This document shows positions 1-11,520 of a stretch of 64,000 nucleotides of DNA, in pieces. The notes under the pieces were generated by a model. The model was not told where the DNA came from, searched no databases, and saw only the letters and a list, made by a program, of their open reading frames with translations. The position numbers were made by a program, and so were the translations under genes. The stretch lies in contig SCFE01000032.1 of assembly GCA_004352715.1 (NCBI GenBank), positions 1,775,227-1,839,226 on the forward strand. The letters run 5' to 3'. Within the stretch, counting starts at the first letter, position 1, and every line of letters begins with the position of its first letter. The DNA is from Hofstenia miamia. Taxonomy: Eukaryota; Xenacoelomorpha; Acoela.

Positions 1-375
1 AAGTAATAAAATAATAACAAAAAAGCATAATTGATTTTTCAATTTTCACTTTTACATGAAGGTGGTTTTTGATATAAAAATATAGTCATAGACNNNNNNN
101 NNATAGACATTGCAATCCAGAAAATTTTCATGATTATCAATGGAGAAATCAAAGACAATAGATTTAATATTTTTCTTAATCATGGACATTCGTTAGAGTA
201 TTGTATATTAACCTGTGAATAAATGTGTCTAGATGTATTTTTCTTAATCTCACAACCATGAATACAATTACTATAAATACGGGTAATAAAATAATAATGA
301 AAAAGCATAATTGATTTTTCAATTTTCACTCTTTTACATGAAGGCAGTGTTTGATATAAAAATATAGTCATAGAC
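1..375. repeat. Short direct repeat with an assembly gap
   Basis: The stretch 1-93 returns at 283-375 with few differences (both run from a taataaaataataa block to tatagtcatagac). A 9-base run of N follows the first copy at 94-102. The unit is about 93 bases with a spacing of 282. It has no coding potential. It could be a small tandem repeat or an assembly echo next to the gap. Confidence 0.6.
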
Positions 376-790
376 GTATATAAATTGCTGGACAAGACAT
401 TGAAATTTCGCTAGTTGAATAAGTTACATGGAGAAGGAGAATTCTACATTTCAGAACATAAAAAACTGGTTACCATAGTAAACAAGAAATATATTTTCAC
501 AAATAAACTCTCCACAAAAGACTGATTAAAAAATGTTATAGTTAAAATGATGGGAATTTCCATCATTTCCACCTGATATCAAGCTTTGTTGAAATTATAC
601 GAATATTTCTAATATTGGAGTAAATTAAATTACACTTGGCTGCTAATTGTCAGGATCTTTACCACGCGTTTATGTAAACTCTAGTTGATGATTGGATGAA
701 TGCATTAAGTTATTTTTGATTGGTTTGTATGCTAAAAGTTTGTAATAAATAACACATACTTTGAACGGGTTTTCAATTTTAAATTTGACG
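376..790. other. AT-rich DNA, nothing recognised
   Basis: No open frame of substance, no RNA gene and no clear transposon end were seen. It lies directly upstream of the relic that starts at 791 and may hold its promoter, but no TATA box stands out from the AT-rich background. Confidence 0.4.
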
Positions 791-1255
791 ATGACTCTGA
801 TAGCTGCTAGCAAATCTTGTGCTAAAAAATCCGCAGAAGTTGGGAAGAGCAAACAAGACGTTCTCTCAAAACCCAAAAAATACGTTTTGAAGCCAATATT
901 ACCCAAGACCATGTATTCCGTAGAGAATATTGGTAAAGTAATTCAACCTGAGGTGATTGGCAAACTGAATGAATTTTCTTAGGAGCATCAAATTAAATAC
1001 ATTCCTGTCAATGAATTAAAAATTGGCAAGTGGGAAAAAATTTGCAATGCATTCTGTATCCAGACAAAGTATGGTCAAGCAGTAAAAGTTATACTGGAAA
1101 ATGGCAACTGTTTCTTCTTACCCAAGCAATATGTGGAAAAAACTAGAGGTGGGAAATACAAGATGCTTATTGGACTTAGAATTCAATGTGGTAAAGATAA
1201 ACCAGCATTATATCCTGGAGGCAGAGCACAAACTGTACTGAGATTTAGCGTGTAA
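791..1255 (+). pseudogene. TKYG/FLPK-module protein with in-frame stop
   Basis: The frame starts at the ATG at 791 and is open to a TAG at 980-982. It then continues in the same frame to a TAA at 1253-1255, giving about 154 codons. The first part is Lys- and Ser-rich. The second part carries a compact module with the words QTKYG, KVILENG and FFLPKQY, followed by a short basic tail. The same word order occurs in the minus-strand ORF at 2898-3287, so the module is real and conserved. AATAAA signals follow at about 1263. The stop lies before the module, so the gene is either broken or read through; a break is simpler. I recall similar short modules in uncharacterised invertebrate proteins and suspect a small OB-like fold, but that is not shown here. 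Function unknown; a DNA-virus or transposon origin is possible. Confidence 0.5.
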
Positions 1256-2078
1256 TTTTAGAATAAAGAATAAATATATGTAACATTGATTTCTATTTTT
1301 ATCTGATAACATAAACACTAGTCACTACTGAAACACAAACANNNNNNNNNNNNNNNNNNNNNNNNNNNNNNNNNNNNNNNNNNNNNNNNNNNNTGTAATT
1401 TTAGAATAAAGAATAAATATATGTAACATTGATTTCTATTTTTATCTGATAACATAAACACTAGTCACTACTGAAACACAAACAAAATGATTTAAGAAGA
1501 AACATGTGATAAATTCATAATGTTTAAAAAATGTTATAACTACTTCACACAGAATATATAACTACATGTATATATCTTTAAAACAATGGAAATTAGAATA
1601 GCATTTCATATGGTTTCTTTCAAAATGTAAAATGAGTATTTGATTTGTAAAAATGTTTTTAAAGTAAAAACTTAATTTCTATTATTTTTAAGAACTTGAT
1701 AATAATTAAAAAAGCAAAACAAATAAATATTTGTAATAACTTGACATTGTTAGACAAAATGTAAATGAGTGAATTAAGCTCATATTCATAAAGCAAATAG
1801 TCCTTTTTTCTAACAAAGAAATTTTATTCGCAACTGTAAAAGTATTAATCAAACATTTAATTATAAAAACGAATTATATTCATTCACTTGTAAATTTTCT
1901 ATCCATGCAGTTTACCCATTTTTCATTGTTTGAAACCATGAAGAGCAGCATGTATTATTTGAAATTCGAGGGAATGCATTCAATAATATTTACTTTATCA
2001 AACAATTGCTGGTTTTAATTGAAGNNNNNNNNNNNNNNNNNNNNNNNNNNNNNNNNNNNNNNNNNNNNNNNNNNNNNN
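1256..2078. other. AT-rich spacer with two assembly gaps
   Basis: Gaps of N lie at 1342-1393 and 2025-2078. The roughly 90 bases before the first gap (from about 1252) are repeated exactly after it (1394-1484), and the 30 bases before the second gap are repeated after it (2079-2108). This is typical of contig ends that overlap but were not merged. No gene is seen in between. Confidence 0.7.
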
Positions 2079-2390
2079 TTATCAAACAATTGCTGGTTTT
2101 AATTGAAGAAAAACTTTACATTCTTACAGTATGCCACACAAAAGCAGTGTTTAACTCTCTTCTACCACACATAAGAAAGGCTTTTAACTGGTATGAGTGG
2201 AACTTCCATCATGTTGCATTTACAGAAGGCAATCTCACAAATGAACAAATGTTTACTTTTATCAATTAACTTAAATTATCTGAAAGAAAAGAAACTATGT
2301 TTTGGGCATGTGATGCTTTGAACTGCAAGTTTTTAAGTCAGTTAATCTCTCAACCTGTGGAAAATTTACTTGATCATGGATATTGATACC
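2079..2390 (+). pseudogene. Unrecognised broken reading frame
   Basis: After the gap a frame runs from 2079 to a TAA at 2267-2269, then stays open in the same frame for about 38 more codons to a TGA near 2388. It has a protein-like composition, with Trp, Cys and His residues in words such as NWYEWNFHH and FWACDALNCK. I do not recognise it. It sits between the two convergent TKYG/FLPK relics and may belong to the same element. Confidence 0.3.
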
Positions 2391-2897
2391 CGCAGAACAC
2401 AGTGGACTCTACCAGTTGTATAAAAGACTATTACAGATTTATACATTGAATAAAGACTCATTGTATATTCAATATTACTAGCAAATGTAAATTTAAGAAA
2501 TTCATTGTAAAACCTCTACCACAAGGTGAAATACAAAATGAGTGATTTATTTTTTACTACTCTTCTTAAAAACACTGATTATTTATTAGTTGTATAAAGG
2601 AAAATGATATTTTTGAAATGCATTAACACTTGAGCATATGCTATTAATTTCCAAAAATGTGTAATTTATGCAAATGAACTATATGGAAAATGATATTTCT
2701 CTATTTTTTAAAAAAAACTTGTGTATTTAATGTTACATGTAGAAATAATGGAAAAAACAATTATGAAATGGCGTTTATTCTTTTCAAAAGGTTAATTATT
2801 TACAAAACTCTAATATGATACACTTTCTTTCGCCTTGCATAAATACTAAATCATCTTCTCAAAAAAGTTTTTTGCCTATCAAGTGTTTGTAATTCTC
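2391..2897. other. AT-rich DNA, nothing recognised
   Basis: Non-coding by eye. It lies 3' of the minus-strand ORF at 2898-3287. A plus-strand TTTATT near 2774, which reads AATAAA on the minus strand, could serve as its poly(A) signal. Confidence 0.35.
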
Positions 2898-3287
2898 TCA
2901 AATTACATCTCCATAACGTTTGGGTAGAAAATAGTAGAATCCATTCTCAAGTTTAACTTTTAATACACATCCAAATTTTGTTTTTAGCTGTACCACATCT
3001 GTGATTGTAAGCCAAACTTTCTTTGGTAAATTGCTCAATGAACATGTGCTTGCAAAGGTACACTGTGAATTGACATTGTTTAAACACTGCAAAATGTTAT
3101 TGTGGTTATCATATGTTATAGAACTTTTATTATTAATTGATTGACGTCTTTTCTTTTGCTGGTGGCGATTCTTCTCTTTAATAGGTGTTGCTTCTTGTGT
3201 TAGGGGGTTGGAGGTTTGACGTGGACTGGTGAATAACTCATCAATAAGATTGCCAAGAGATCCATTTGTTGATGCTTCAATAGACAT
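2898..3287 (-). CDS. TKFG/FLPK-module protein, unknown function
   Basis: This is an intact ATG-to-stop frame of 129 residues. Residues 1-30 are polar and Ser/Thr-rich. A basic stretch (KEKNRHQQKKRRQS) around 37-50 could be a nuclear signal or a nucleic-acid-binding tail. The C-terminal third carries the module KTKFG...KVKLENG...FLPKRY and ends just after it. The plus-strand relic at 791-1255 has the same module and faces this gene, about 1.6 kb away. The shared module and intact frame argue for a real gene or a recently dead one. Function is not known; a small nucleic-acid-binding protein is a guess from the basic tail and the compact beta-like module. Confidence 0.5.
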   Translation of the reverse strand: MSIEASTNGSLGNLIDELFTSPRQTSNPLTQEATPIKEKNRHQQKKRRQSINNKSSITYDNHNNILQCLNNVNSQCTFASTCSLSNLPKKVWLTITDVVQLKTKFGCVLKVKLENGFYYFLPKRYGDVI

Positions 3288-3914
3288 TAACCTTGTATGC
3301 TGAGTTTTTAGAGGAGTGATTTCACAACAAGGAAAAATAAAGAATTTATAAACATAGAGTTTTTGTGATTGGCTAATTTCACTCTTTTAAAAATGTCTAT
3401 ATATGGCAATATTTAATATTAGTAATACCTGTTTTATTACATAACCAAAATAAAATGTTTTAGAACTCGAATTCATAGGGGAAATACATTATTGCTTTGT
3501 ATGCGTTTTTACAAAATTTCTTGGTGGTTTTCTAGCTCTCAAATTTTCGTGAAACATTGTTAATGATTAATACAAGATATTTAACATTAAGATTCATCCG
3601 TCTTTACATGTACCCATGTAGTTGATATTTCATATCAGAGTACATGAACTATATGTTTTACAATAGCATTTGCTACTATTTATTTTAGCAGACTGCTATG
3701 GAATCAGTGAAATGTTTTCACCCCTTTGTGTTTTTTTCAAGAAAGTAGGTAGAGTTTAAACCATGTTTCAAGTCGATTTCAGACGGTTTCACCTTCAAAA
3801 AGACTTGTTTATCACTATATAACAATAAAGAATGATACAAATTTGTGAAAGATTGAAGGCAATACTTTTTGGTTTCAAAAACATCTACACACAAAATAAC
3901 AAGGTATGTTGGCA
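3288..3914. other. AT-rich DNA, nothing recognised
   Basis: This contains only short frames without coding features. Part of it (from about 3700) may belong to the left end of the local duplication that follows. Confidence 0.35.
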
Positions 3915-5515
3915 TATAATTGCTTGATAAGCTATGCATATTATAATTATATTTCACATTTAATTGAGTAAGTTATTAAAATTTCCATTTTAATCTAAAT
4001 TATACACATTGATTTTCACTATATTTAATATTTTGTTTAATCATATAGAGTTTAAATTTTTCTATTTGTGTGTATATCACACGTCTGTATTTTTTGCATG
4101 TGTGTAATAAAATATTTTACAAAACATTTATTTGTTTAGTATGGTGAATGCATTACAGGGTTTACAAATTTAATGAATGGAGATAATATCTATGGAAAAA
4201 ATCGTCAACTTATATATTTTTAAAAAATAAACACAAAGTTTCAAATAAATCACATTTCTTCTCTGGTGTTATATATTTCATTTTATGTGTATCATATTTT
4301 TATTTTGCCTTCTTGATTGTTTTTTATTACCATTGCATTAGTAATTGTAATTTTTCTTGGGTGTTTTATTTTATTATTCCATGAGAGTGTATGCGTCTAT
4401 TGTAATTTTTTAAAAATTAAAGCAATAAGGAGGCGCTGAGTCAACCCATCAAATATTGCATAGATAAAAATTTTTGATGTGTGAAATTAGTGATTACAAA
4501 TAATGCAATAAGGAGGTGCTGAGTCAACCCATCAAACATAGTGGGTTATACGTCTATATACACTTTTTGTATTATCTCTATTCTCATCATACATTGTTTT
4601 AACAAAATAACGCCATACACTCATTGTTAGCAATTATAATTTATCCGTAAATTGTGTTTTCCTACATACAGGTGATATGGTTTAATATTCTGCTTTATTT
4701 GTACATGTTTCAGGTTTAAAGACAAGACGGTTTTATAGTTAATTCTCAACTAGTGTAAATGGTTTAAAAAATTTTAAAGGTAAAGCAAATTATTATTAGT
4801 GTTTTAGTTCCCCTCGATTATCTGTCAAAGAAATAGACTGCTGTTAATTCTCAATTGAAGGGTCCCCATGGTAGCAGATGAGGGAGAAGAACAGAATGCA
4901 GGCATTTCTCTGACATTGTTCACAAACCCCCCTGTGTTTTTTATGGCGTATTCTATTTGAGAAATGGAGAGTTGAGTTCTCTTGCAATAGCTAGTTTTTG
5001 ACGTGCAGAAATAGCTTTGTGTGTTAGTTCTCATCAAGCATAAAGGATCACTGCAAATTATCAACAGAGTATCACTTAATACGCCAGAGATTGAATGCTT
5101 TGCCTGGATTGAATTGCAATTGTGTTTTTAGTTCTCTGTGATTATTCATCAAAGAGGTAGAATAGCGTTGAAGCTAATTTGTTATTTCTCTATCTTGAGT
5201 GATGAATTCCTCTGTTAACACATAAAGGAGAAGAATAGAGCATATGCAATTCTCTGACAACAATTCATGGGTACGAGTTTTGCTAATATGTGTGAAGAGA
5301 ATTGATACTTCCTGCAATGCGTAATAGATCACTGGAAATTCTTCTCTAATTAGCTTAAGACGTCAAAAGGTTCATGAAACCTTGAGTCACAGGATTTAAA
5401 TTTGGATGCAGATTGACTTGACACGTTAGAGATTGAAGTCGCCCTCAGTTTGATGTTGCATTAACACCAATGCAAGTGAGTTTGGTAACACCTTCAACCA
5501 CAAAAGAATATATCA
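3915..5515 (+). repeat. Local duplication, copy 1
   Basis: From the word tataattgcttgataagc onward this stretch matches 6119-7425 over most of its length with few substitutions. It carries a stretch at about 4620-4760 that copy 2 lacks. Both copies contain an 83-base internal direct repeat (here at 4421 and 4504) that begins gcaataaggagg and includes gctgagtcaac. Copy 1 ends at the large gap. No protein is recognised. It may be a tandem segmental duplication or two haplotypes placed in series. Confidence 0.7.
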
Positions 5516-6118
5516 NNNNNNNNNNNNNNNNNNNNNNNNNNNNNNNNNNNNNNNNNNNNNNNNNNNNNNNNNNNNNNNNNNNNNNNNNNNNNNNNNNNNN
5601 NNNNNNNNNNNNNNNNNNNNNNNNNNNNNNNNNNNNNNNNNNNNNNNNNNNNNNNNNNNNNNNNNNNNNNNNNNNNNNNNNNNNNNNNNNNNNNNNNNNN
5701 NNNNNNNNNNNNNNNNNNNNNNNNNNNNNNNNNNNNNNNNNNNNNNNNNNNNNNNNNNNNNNNNNNNNNNNNNNNNNNNNNNNNNNNNNNNNNNNNNNNN
5801 NNNNNNNNNNNNNNNNNNNNNNNNNNNNNNNNNNNNNNNNNNNNNNNNNNNNNNNNNNNNNNNNNNNNNNNNNNNNNNNNNNNNNNNNNNNNNNNNNNNN
5901 NNNNNNNNNNNNNNNNNNNNNNNNNNNNNNNNNNNNNNNNNNNNNNNNNNNNNNNNNNNNNNNNNNNNNNNNNNNNNNNNNNNNNNNNNNNNNNNNNNNN
6001 NNNNNNNNNNNNNNNNNNNNNNNNNNNNNNNNNNNNNNNNNNNNNNNNNNNNNNNNNNNNNNNNNNNNNNNNNNNNNNNNNNNNNNNNNNNNNNNNNNNN
6101 NNNNNNNNNNNNNNNNNN
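5516..6118. other. Assembly gap (603 N)
   Basis: This is a run of N between the two copies of the local duplication. Any reading frame across it has no meaning. Confidence 0.99.
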
Positions 6119-7425
6119 TATAATTGCTTGATAAGCTATGCATATTATAATTATATTTCACATTTAATTGAGTAAGTTATTAAAATTTCCATTTTAATCT
6201 AAATTATACACATTGATTTTCACTATATTTAATATTTTGTTTAATCATATAGAGTTTAAATTTTTCTATTTGTGTGTATATCACACATCTATATTTTGTG
6301 TGTGTGTGTAATAAAATATTTTACAAAACATTTATTTGTTTAGTATGGTGAATGCATTACAGGGTTTACAAATTTAATGAATGGAGATGATATCTATGGA
6401 AAAAATCGTCAACTTATATATTTTTAAAAAATAAACACAAAGTTTCAAATAAACACATTTCTTCTCTGGTGTTATATATTTCATTTTATGTGTATCATAT
6501 TTTTATTTTGCCTTCTTGATTGCTTTTTATTACCATCGCATTAGTAATTGTAATTTTTCTTGGGTGTTTTATTTTATTATTCCATGAGAGTGTATGCGTC
6601 TATTGTAATTTTTTAAAAATTAAAGCAATAAGGAGGTGCTGAGTCAACCCATCAAATATTGCATAGATAAAAATTTTTGATGTGTGAAATTAGCAATTAC
6701 AAATAATGCAATAAGGAGGCGCTGAGTCAACAAATCAAACATTGCATAGATAAAAATTTTTAATGTGTGAAATTATCATTGCATGTTACTTTGCCTCTTA
6801 ACCTAAAAAAAGTTAGTGGAAATTGACATCTTGACAGCATGTAGTGGGTTATATGTCTATATACACTTTTTGTATTATCTCTATTCTCATCATACATTGT
6901 TTTAAAAATGGTTTAAAAAATTTTTAAAGGTAAAGTGAATTATTATTAGTGTTTTAGTTCCATTTGATTATCCGTCAAAGAAATAGACTGCTGTTAATTC
7001 TCGATTGAAGGGTTCCCATGGTAGCAGATGAGGGAGAAGAACAGAATGTAGGATTTCTTTGATAATGTATATTACACAGATGGATGAAAGCATGTTTCAG
7101 CATTAAAGTGGCGCATTCTATTTGAGAAATGGAGCATTAACTTCTCATACATTAGGGTGTTTTTGACGTATGGAAATAGGTTTTTGACGTATGGAAATAG
7201 ATTTTTGCATTACTCTGCATCAAATGTAAAAGACCAGTGCAAATTATTGTTTAAATATCACTTACCATGTCAAAGGAATGAGAGAGACTGAGCAAAATGC
7301 ACGCTTATTAAAAGTGAGGAAGGGAAAATGGTTTGATGCATCAGAGATTGAATGCATCCAGTTTAATGTTAGTTTAACACAGATGCAAGCGAGTTGGGTA
7401 ACGCCTCCAGCCATATATCAGATGG
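6119..7425 (+). repeat. Local duplication, copy 2
   Basis: This is the second copy of 3915-5515. It has its own 83-base internal repeat (6625 and 6708) and shares an ending of the form ...atgcaag(t/c)gagtt(t/g)ggtaac. A 22-base duplication (tttttgacgtatggaaatag) occurs near 7150-7200. No gene is seen. Confidence 0.7.
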
Positions 7426-7880
7426 GGTAAGCTACTTTTTCAATATTTTATATATACAATAGCATAATTTTTCCCCATGATTTTTATACAAGGTAAAGTT
7501 TTATCATGTAATAATTTATTAACTATCAACTATACTACAAATGTTGAATTATGTTTATATGCACTATTGTTTTTTACCATCAGTTTTTAAATTGGTTATG
7601 TTTAATTCCTTCTAACTTGTAATTGAATGGTGAATGGGTGAAAATATTTATGCGTCAACTATATTATGCATGTTGAATTAACCAGATTATATATGCTAAT
7701 GTTTTTACCATTTATTTTTAAATTGGATATGTTTAAGTTTTTCCAATTCCGAGTTTCTTGTAGGCATATTGTTTTTGAATTTAATTAATAGAGATTGTTG
7801 CATGCGTTTATATATCTTATGTTTAGAATGATTCCCACTATACATATTATCCAAGTTTATTCAAATGAAGTTGAACAATG
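7426..7880. other. AT-rich DNA, nothing recognised
   Basis: There are no ORFs or clear repeats apart from two loosely similar stretches around 7520-7580 and 7660-7740 (aactat.ctac...atgttgaatta...taccat). Confidence 0.35.
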
Positions 7881-8340
7881 TGGAAAAGTCGATAAAACAG
7901 TGAAGTTCGGAAAATCCATGTACAGTGTATGCATTCATATAACATTATAAAAGGCAATAAGAGTGAAAAAACATGGAAACGTCGATGAATGTGTATCAGT
8001 CTATAAACATGTACAAAAGTGAGCAATGTGGAAAAGTCGATAAAGATGAATCAGTCACCAAATGTGTACAACCTGAAAAAAACATGGAAAGTCGATGAAT
8101 GTGTGTCAGTCTAAAAACACGTGCAAAAAGTGAACAATGATGTGTAAGTCCGTAAAACCAATGAACATTGTAAAACCCATGTAAATGCATAGAGCCCACA
8201 TAAATCTAAAAACACCAAATAAAAGTGAACAATGGAAAAAAAGTCTGTAAAACCAATGAACATTGTAAAACCCATTTAAATACATACAGCCCATGTAAAG
8301 TCACCAAAATGCGTATAAACTATAAAACATGGAAAAAGAA
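7881..8340. repeat. Complex tandem repeat, units about 96-111 bases
   Basis: The block acatggaaa(c)gtcgatgaatgtgt starts at 7971 and again at 8082, a spacing of 111. The block aaaagtgaacaatg...ccaatgaacattgtaaaaccc returns about 96 bases later, near 8125 and 8221. Shorter words such as aaaagtgagcaatgtgg and cataaaa recur throughout. The two minus-strand ORFs here repeat each other because the DNA repeats, so I do not call them genes. Confidence 0.7.
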
Positions 8341-9546
8341 AACAATTGTATAAAAGTTGGTGCAAGGTGTAATGTCTCCTACAGTGTATAATTATATTGT
8401 ATATTTGAAATGTATGTATATTATTAATAAATAACTTTGCATGCATGATTTAGGTAATGACATTGCGACCATATTTGACTTTATCATCTAAGTATATTTG
8501 TTGTTTGTAATATTTTATATTTTAATTTTTCCGAAACTTGGTTAGCATGTATTACTCTTTAAGAAAATTTGTTTAATTTGTATAAAACAGGGAAATTTTT
8601 TATGTGTAAGACAAAATATTCACTAATGTAATATTACAAAATATGGTGCAAACCAAATTAGTCAGCAGTGTATGCAAGCAAACTGCCTCTGTCATTAGAA
8701 ATCATGGAAAATGGATCAACAAACATAATGTGTGTTAGGAAGTTTGACAAATGCTAAATATGGTTTTTTTGAAGCTTCCCAAAAACAATATAAGCAATGT
8801 ACATATAACCTTTTCGAATTTATGGAAAATATGATAAGCATAGTTTGTCACTGTGTTTTGTAGCCTTTACATATAATGGAAAATTAATTTAATATTTTAC
8901 GTATATCCAACAAAGTATTGTAAATTAGCCAACAATAGAAAATCACAAAAGTGATGAAATGTATGCAAACAAGTGTTATAACATGGTATATATATTAATG
9001 AGATGTAATGCAAACAATTGTGATATTAACAAAGTGAAATTAGTCATACTAAAAATGTTTGTAAACTAAATCAGCCAAATGTAAATGAATCACCATAAAA
9101 ATAAATTAAAAAACCTAATTAGTGATAAGTGTCAGATATACATAACCACCCTGTCAAAAAGCATTTTGCGAGTTATCACAACCTGTAAAAAAATCCATTA
9201 GTCAAGTATGTGACGTCACTGAAAACCCATTAGTGAGTTGTCAATCAACCTGTGACTCACTAAAAACCCTTGTCAATATTTGTGAATCACTAGAGGTCAA
9301 AATGTCAGTTTGTGTAACCTCTGCTCCCTTATGTATACTATTCCTCATAGAATCATTTAATGTATGAAATGTAGAAAATTCCCAGGGAACAAAATGCATT
9401 GATTGCATGCATAGAATTTCTTTTTCTATATAAACATTGAAATTATGAGATGATTATACATGATTATATGGATATATATATATACATATTTAGTTTTAAT
9501 GACTCATTTAAAATATTTGCCCAATCCCAATGACATATAAGTGTCC
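8341..9546. repeat. Degenerate low-complexity repeat field
   Basis: The same vocabulary (aaatgta, gtgatgaaatg, caaacaa, tcactaaaaaccc) recurs in a diverged form, for example at 9210-9300. No gene or RNA is seen. It looks like decayed continuation of the tandem field to the left. Confidence 0.4.
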
Positions 9547-9879
9547 TTAACACTAGAAGGACAGGAGTGGTCATTTTGGTTGCAAGTGGGTATTGCACCT
9601 TTAATAACTTTGTTGGTACATGTTTTATACACCTCATATGCTACGACTTTTAATGTTTTTTGGTGGCCAATAAAAAAATGGGATACAGTGCTCAGTAAGT
9701 GCAATGAACAATTTTTTGTGTTGTGTTCTACATTAAAGGCTGAAGCACATAATTGGACCATGAATAATACTTTCTACCATTTGTTTGTCAAGATTCACAC
9801 AATTTCTTCTCTTTGTAAGCCTGTGTCTATCCATATAAGTTGGGTTAATGAGTTCCAGAGGACAGCATTGCTGTAGTGC

Positions 9880-10171
9880 TGCAATTTGCTCTCAGTTCTT
9901 TCTTGAGTTGGGTGATTATCAAGAAGAATGCAGAGATGAAATTGATGACAATGTTGAATAGGAGATTGTGGATTTGGAGGATTCTGAGCAAGAGCAAGTG
10001 CATTCAGATTGTTCAGAAAGTGCCATTTATGTTACTGAACTTTCTGATGATAACTCTGAACATGTAACTCCTCAATCAGGAACAATTTTGATGGGTTCAG
10101 AAGGAAGAGATGATGAGCAAACATTTCAGGAGGTAACATACACAAAGCAAAAACAGTGCAAATCGTGTTGA
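9880..10171 (+). pseudogene. piggyBac transposase N-terminal relic
   Basis: A frame rich in Asp, Glu and Ser (DLEDSEQEQVHSDCSES...ELSDDNSEH) is readable at 9968-10171 and preceded by frameshifts. An acidic, Ser-rich N-terminus of this kind is typical of piggyBac-family transposases, and its place just inside a piggyBac-like end supports the call. The DDD catalytic core and the C-terminal Cys-rich domain are missing. The element's own DNA resumes only at 17371-17650, which shows no core, so the deletion came before the LTR insertion. Confidence 0.5.
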
Positions 10172-10181
10172 AGCAAATCTG

Positions 10182-10185
10182 CTAA
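10182..10185. repeat. Target-site duplication CTAA (left) of outer LTR A
   Basis: CTAA immediately precedes the LTR tip TGTAGCATCC and is repeated at 17367-17370 directly after the other tip ...ATGCTACA. Four bases is the usual length for Ty3/gypsy-type integrases. Confidence 0.8.
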
Positions 10186-11520
10186 TGTAGCATCCACTAC
10201 CAAGCTCTAACTCAATATGACTAATTGCTTTTGAATGTAATTCTGTCTTAAGTGCAGGTAGGGATGTACTTTTACTAACTGCTTTACTCCATTAATGCTT
10301 ATAGTTGACTTTGATTAACTATGTAGTAATCAGAAACTGTTTAGTTGTGGACTAAATGTTGCAGTTCTCCTGTTGACTGATCTTTCATGAGGCCTCTGGC
10401 TGAATCTGATCTGAATCTTTCAACATGTAGTCATCTTCATCATCAATGGATTGTTTCCAGATCTCAGCTCAATGAAGTAGTTTATGTGTTCCCTATGCTA
10501 ACTCAGTGCAATCCTCAAGGCTGGATATAACTGACTTAAACTCAATTTGTAATGTGTAATTTGTACTTGCAACCTGGAAATGTCAGTAGCTGCTTACTAA
10601 ATATTTAATTAGCCATTACTGAAAAATACTGGCTTTAATTAAATTAAATAATTAAATAGATAATTACTTACATTTAATTAGTAATACATGCTTGGTCTTG
10701 TTATCAGTCTATTTATAGGTCTCCTACACAGTCTAGTTAATATAAAATATAATAACCTACAATTGGTTATCCAACCATTTCTCTGAAGTTTCATTATTGC
10801 ATACGTTGTTGGAAGAAGCAATAGTCAGCTAAATGGAGAAAAACTCCTAATTGTATCCCTAACTTAAATACAGGTTCATGGCTTGGATCAAGGACCCTTG
10901 AATTGCTCCCAATGTGTGCCCTCACCACTACTAATGCATTTACCATTTAGTGGAGCATAATCCAAATCATAATGCTGTGTAAAAGAAGAGAAGGTTGGAT
11001 GATTAGTCAAAATTATGATTGAATTATTACTTAGTGATGAAAAACAATTTAAATTTATTTATCATCATTGTGTTTGTAAAATTCAACTAAGAAACAATAT
11101 AGCAAATTAGTACTTGTTGACGAATTATTTGACAAAACAAAGGGGGCAATAATGCTTCCATTATTTTTAGTAATTTTGGCAGATGATAAATTCAAATTTT
11201 GAATGACAGGTACTTTTTGAATTGAACTATAAATAGGGCAGAAATCAATTGGAAAACTGTTGAAGTTAATTCTTTGAAAATCTTATCTTTAGATTTCTTT
11301 CAGTTTGCTTATTATTAAATCATGTCAGGCTAAATGTTAGATGCATTAGTAGTGGCTTGGGCACACATTGGGAGCAATTTGATTGTCCTTGATCAAAGCC
11401 ATGAACCTGCATTTACATTAGGGGTACAAATAGGAGTTTTCTCCATTTAGCTGACTATTGATTCATTCATTTGCATGTATTAAATAATTGTCTTTGGAGA
11501 TAAGGCTAGTTAGCCTTCAG

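Noticed and set aside
5445-6161. Long frames on both strands
   Set aside because: They run through 603 N and have no sequence support.
7996-8294. Two overlapping minus-strand ORFs with similar proteins
   Set aside because: The similarity comes from the underlying tandem DNA repeat; codon use is that of the repeat and there is no family match.
9541-9876. A plus-strand ORF of 111 codons
   Set aside because: It starts at a non-ATG codon inside the piggyBac terminal repeat and covers non-coding end sequence.
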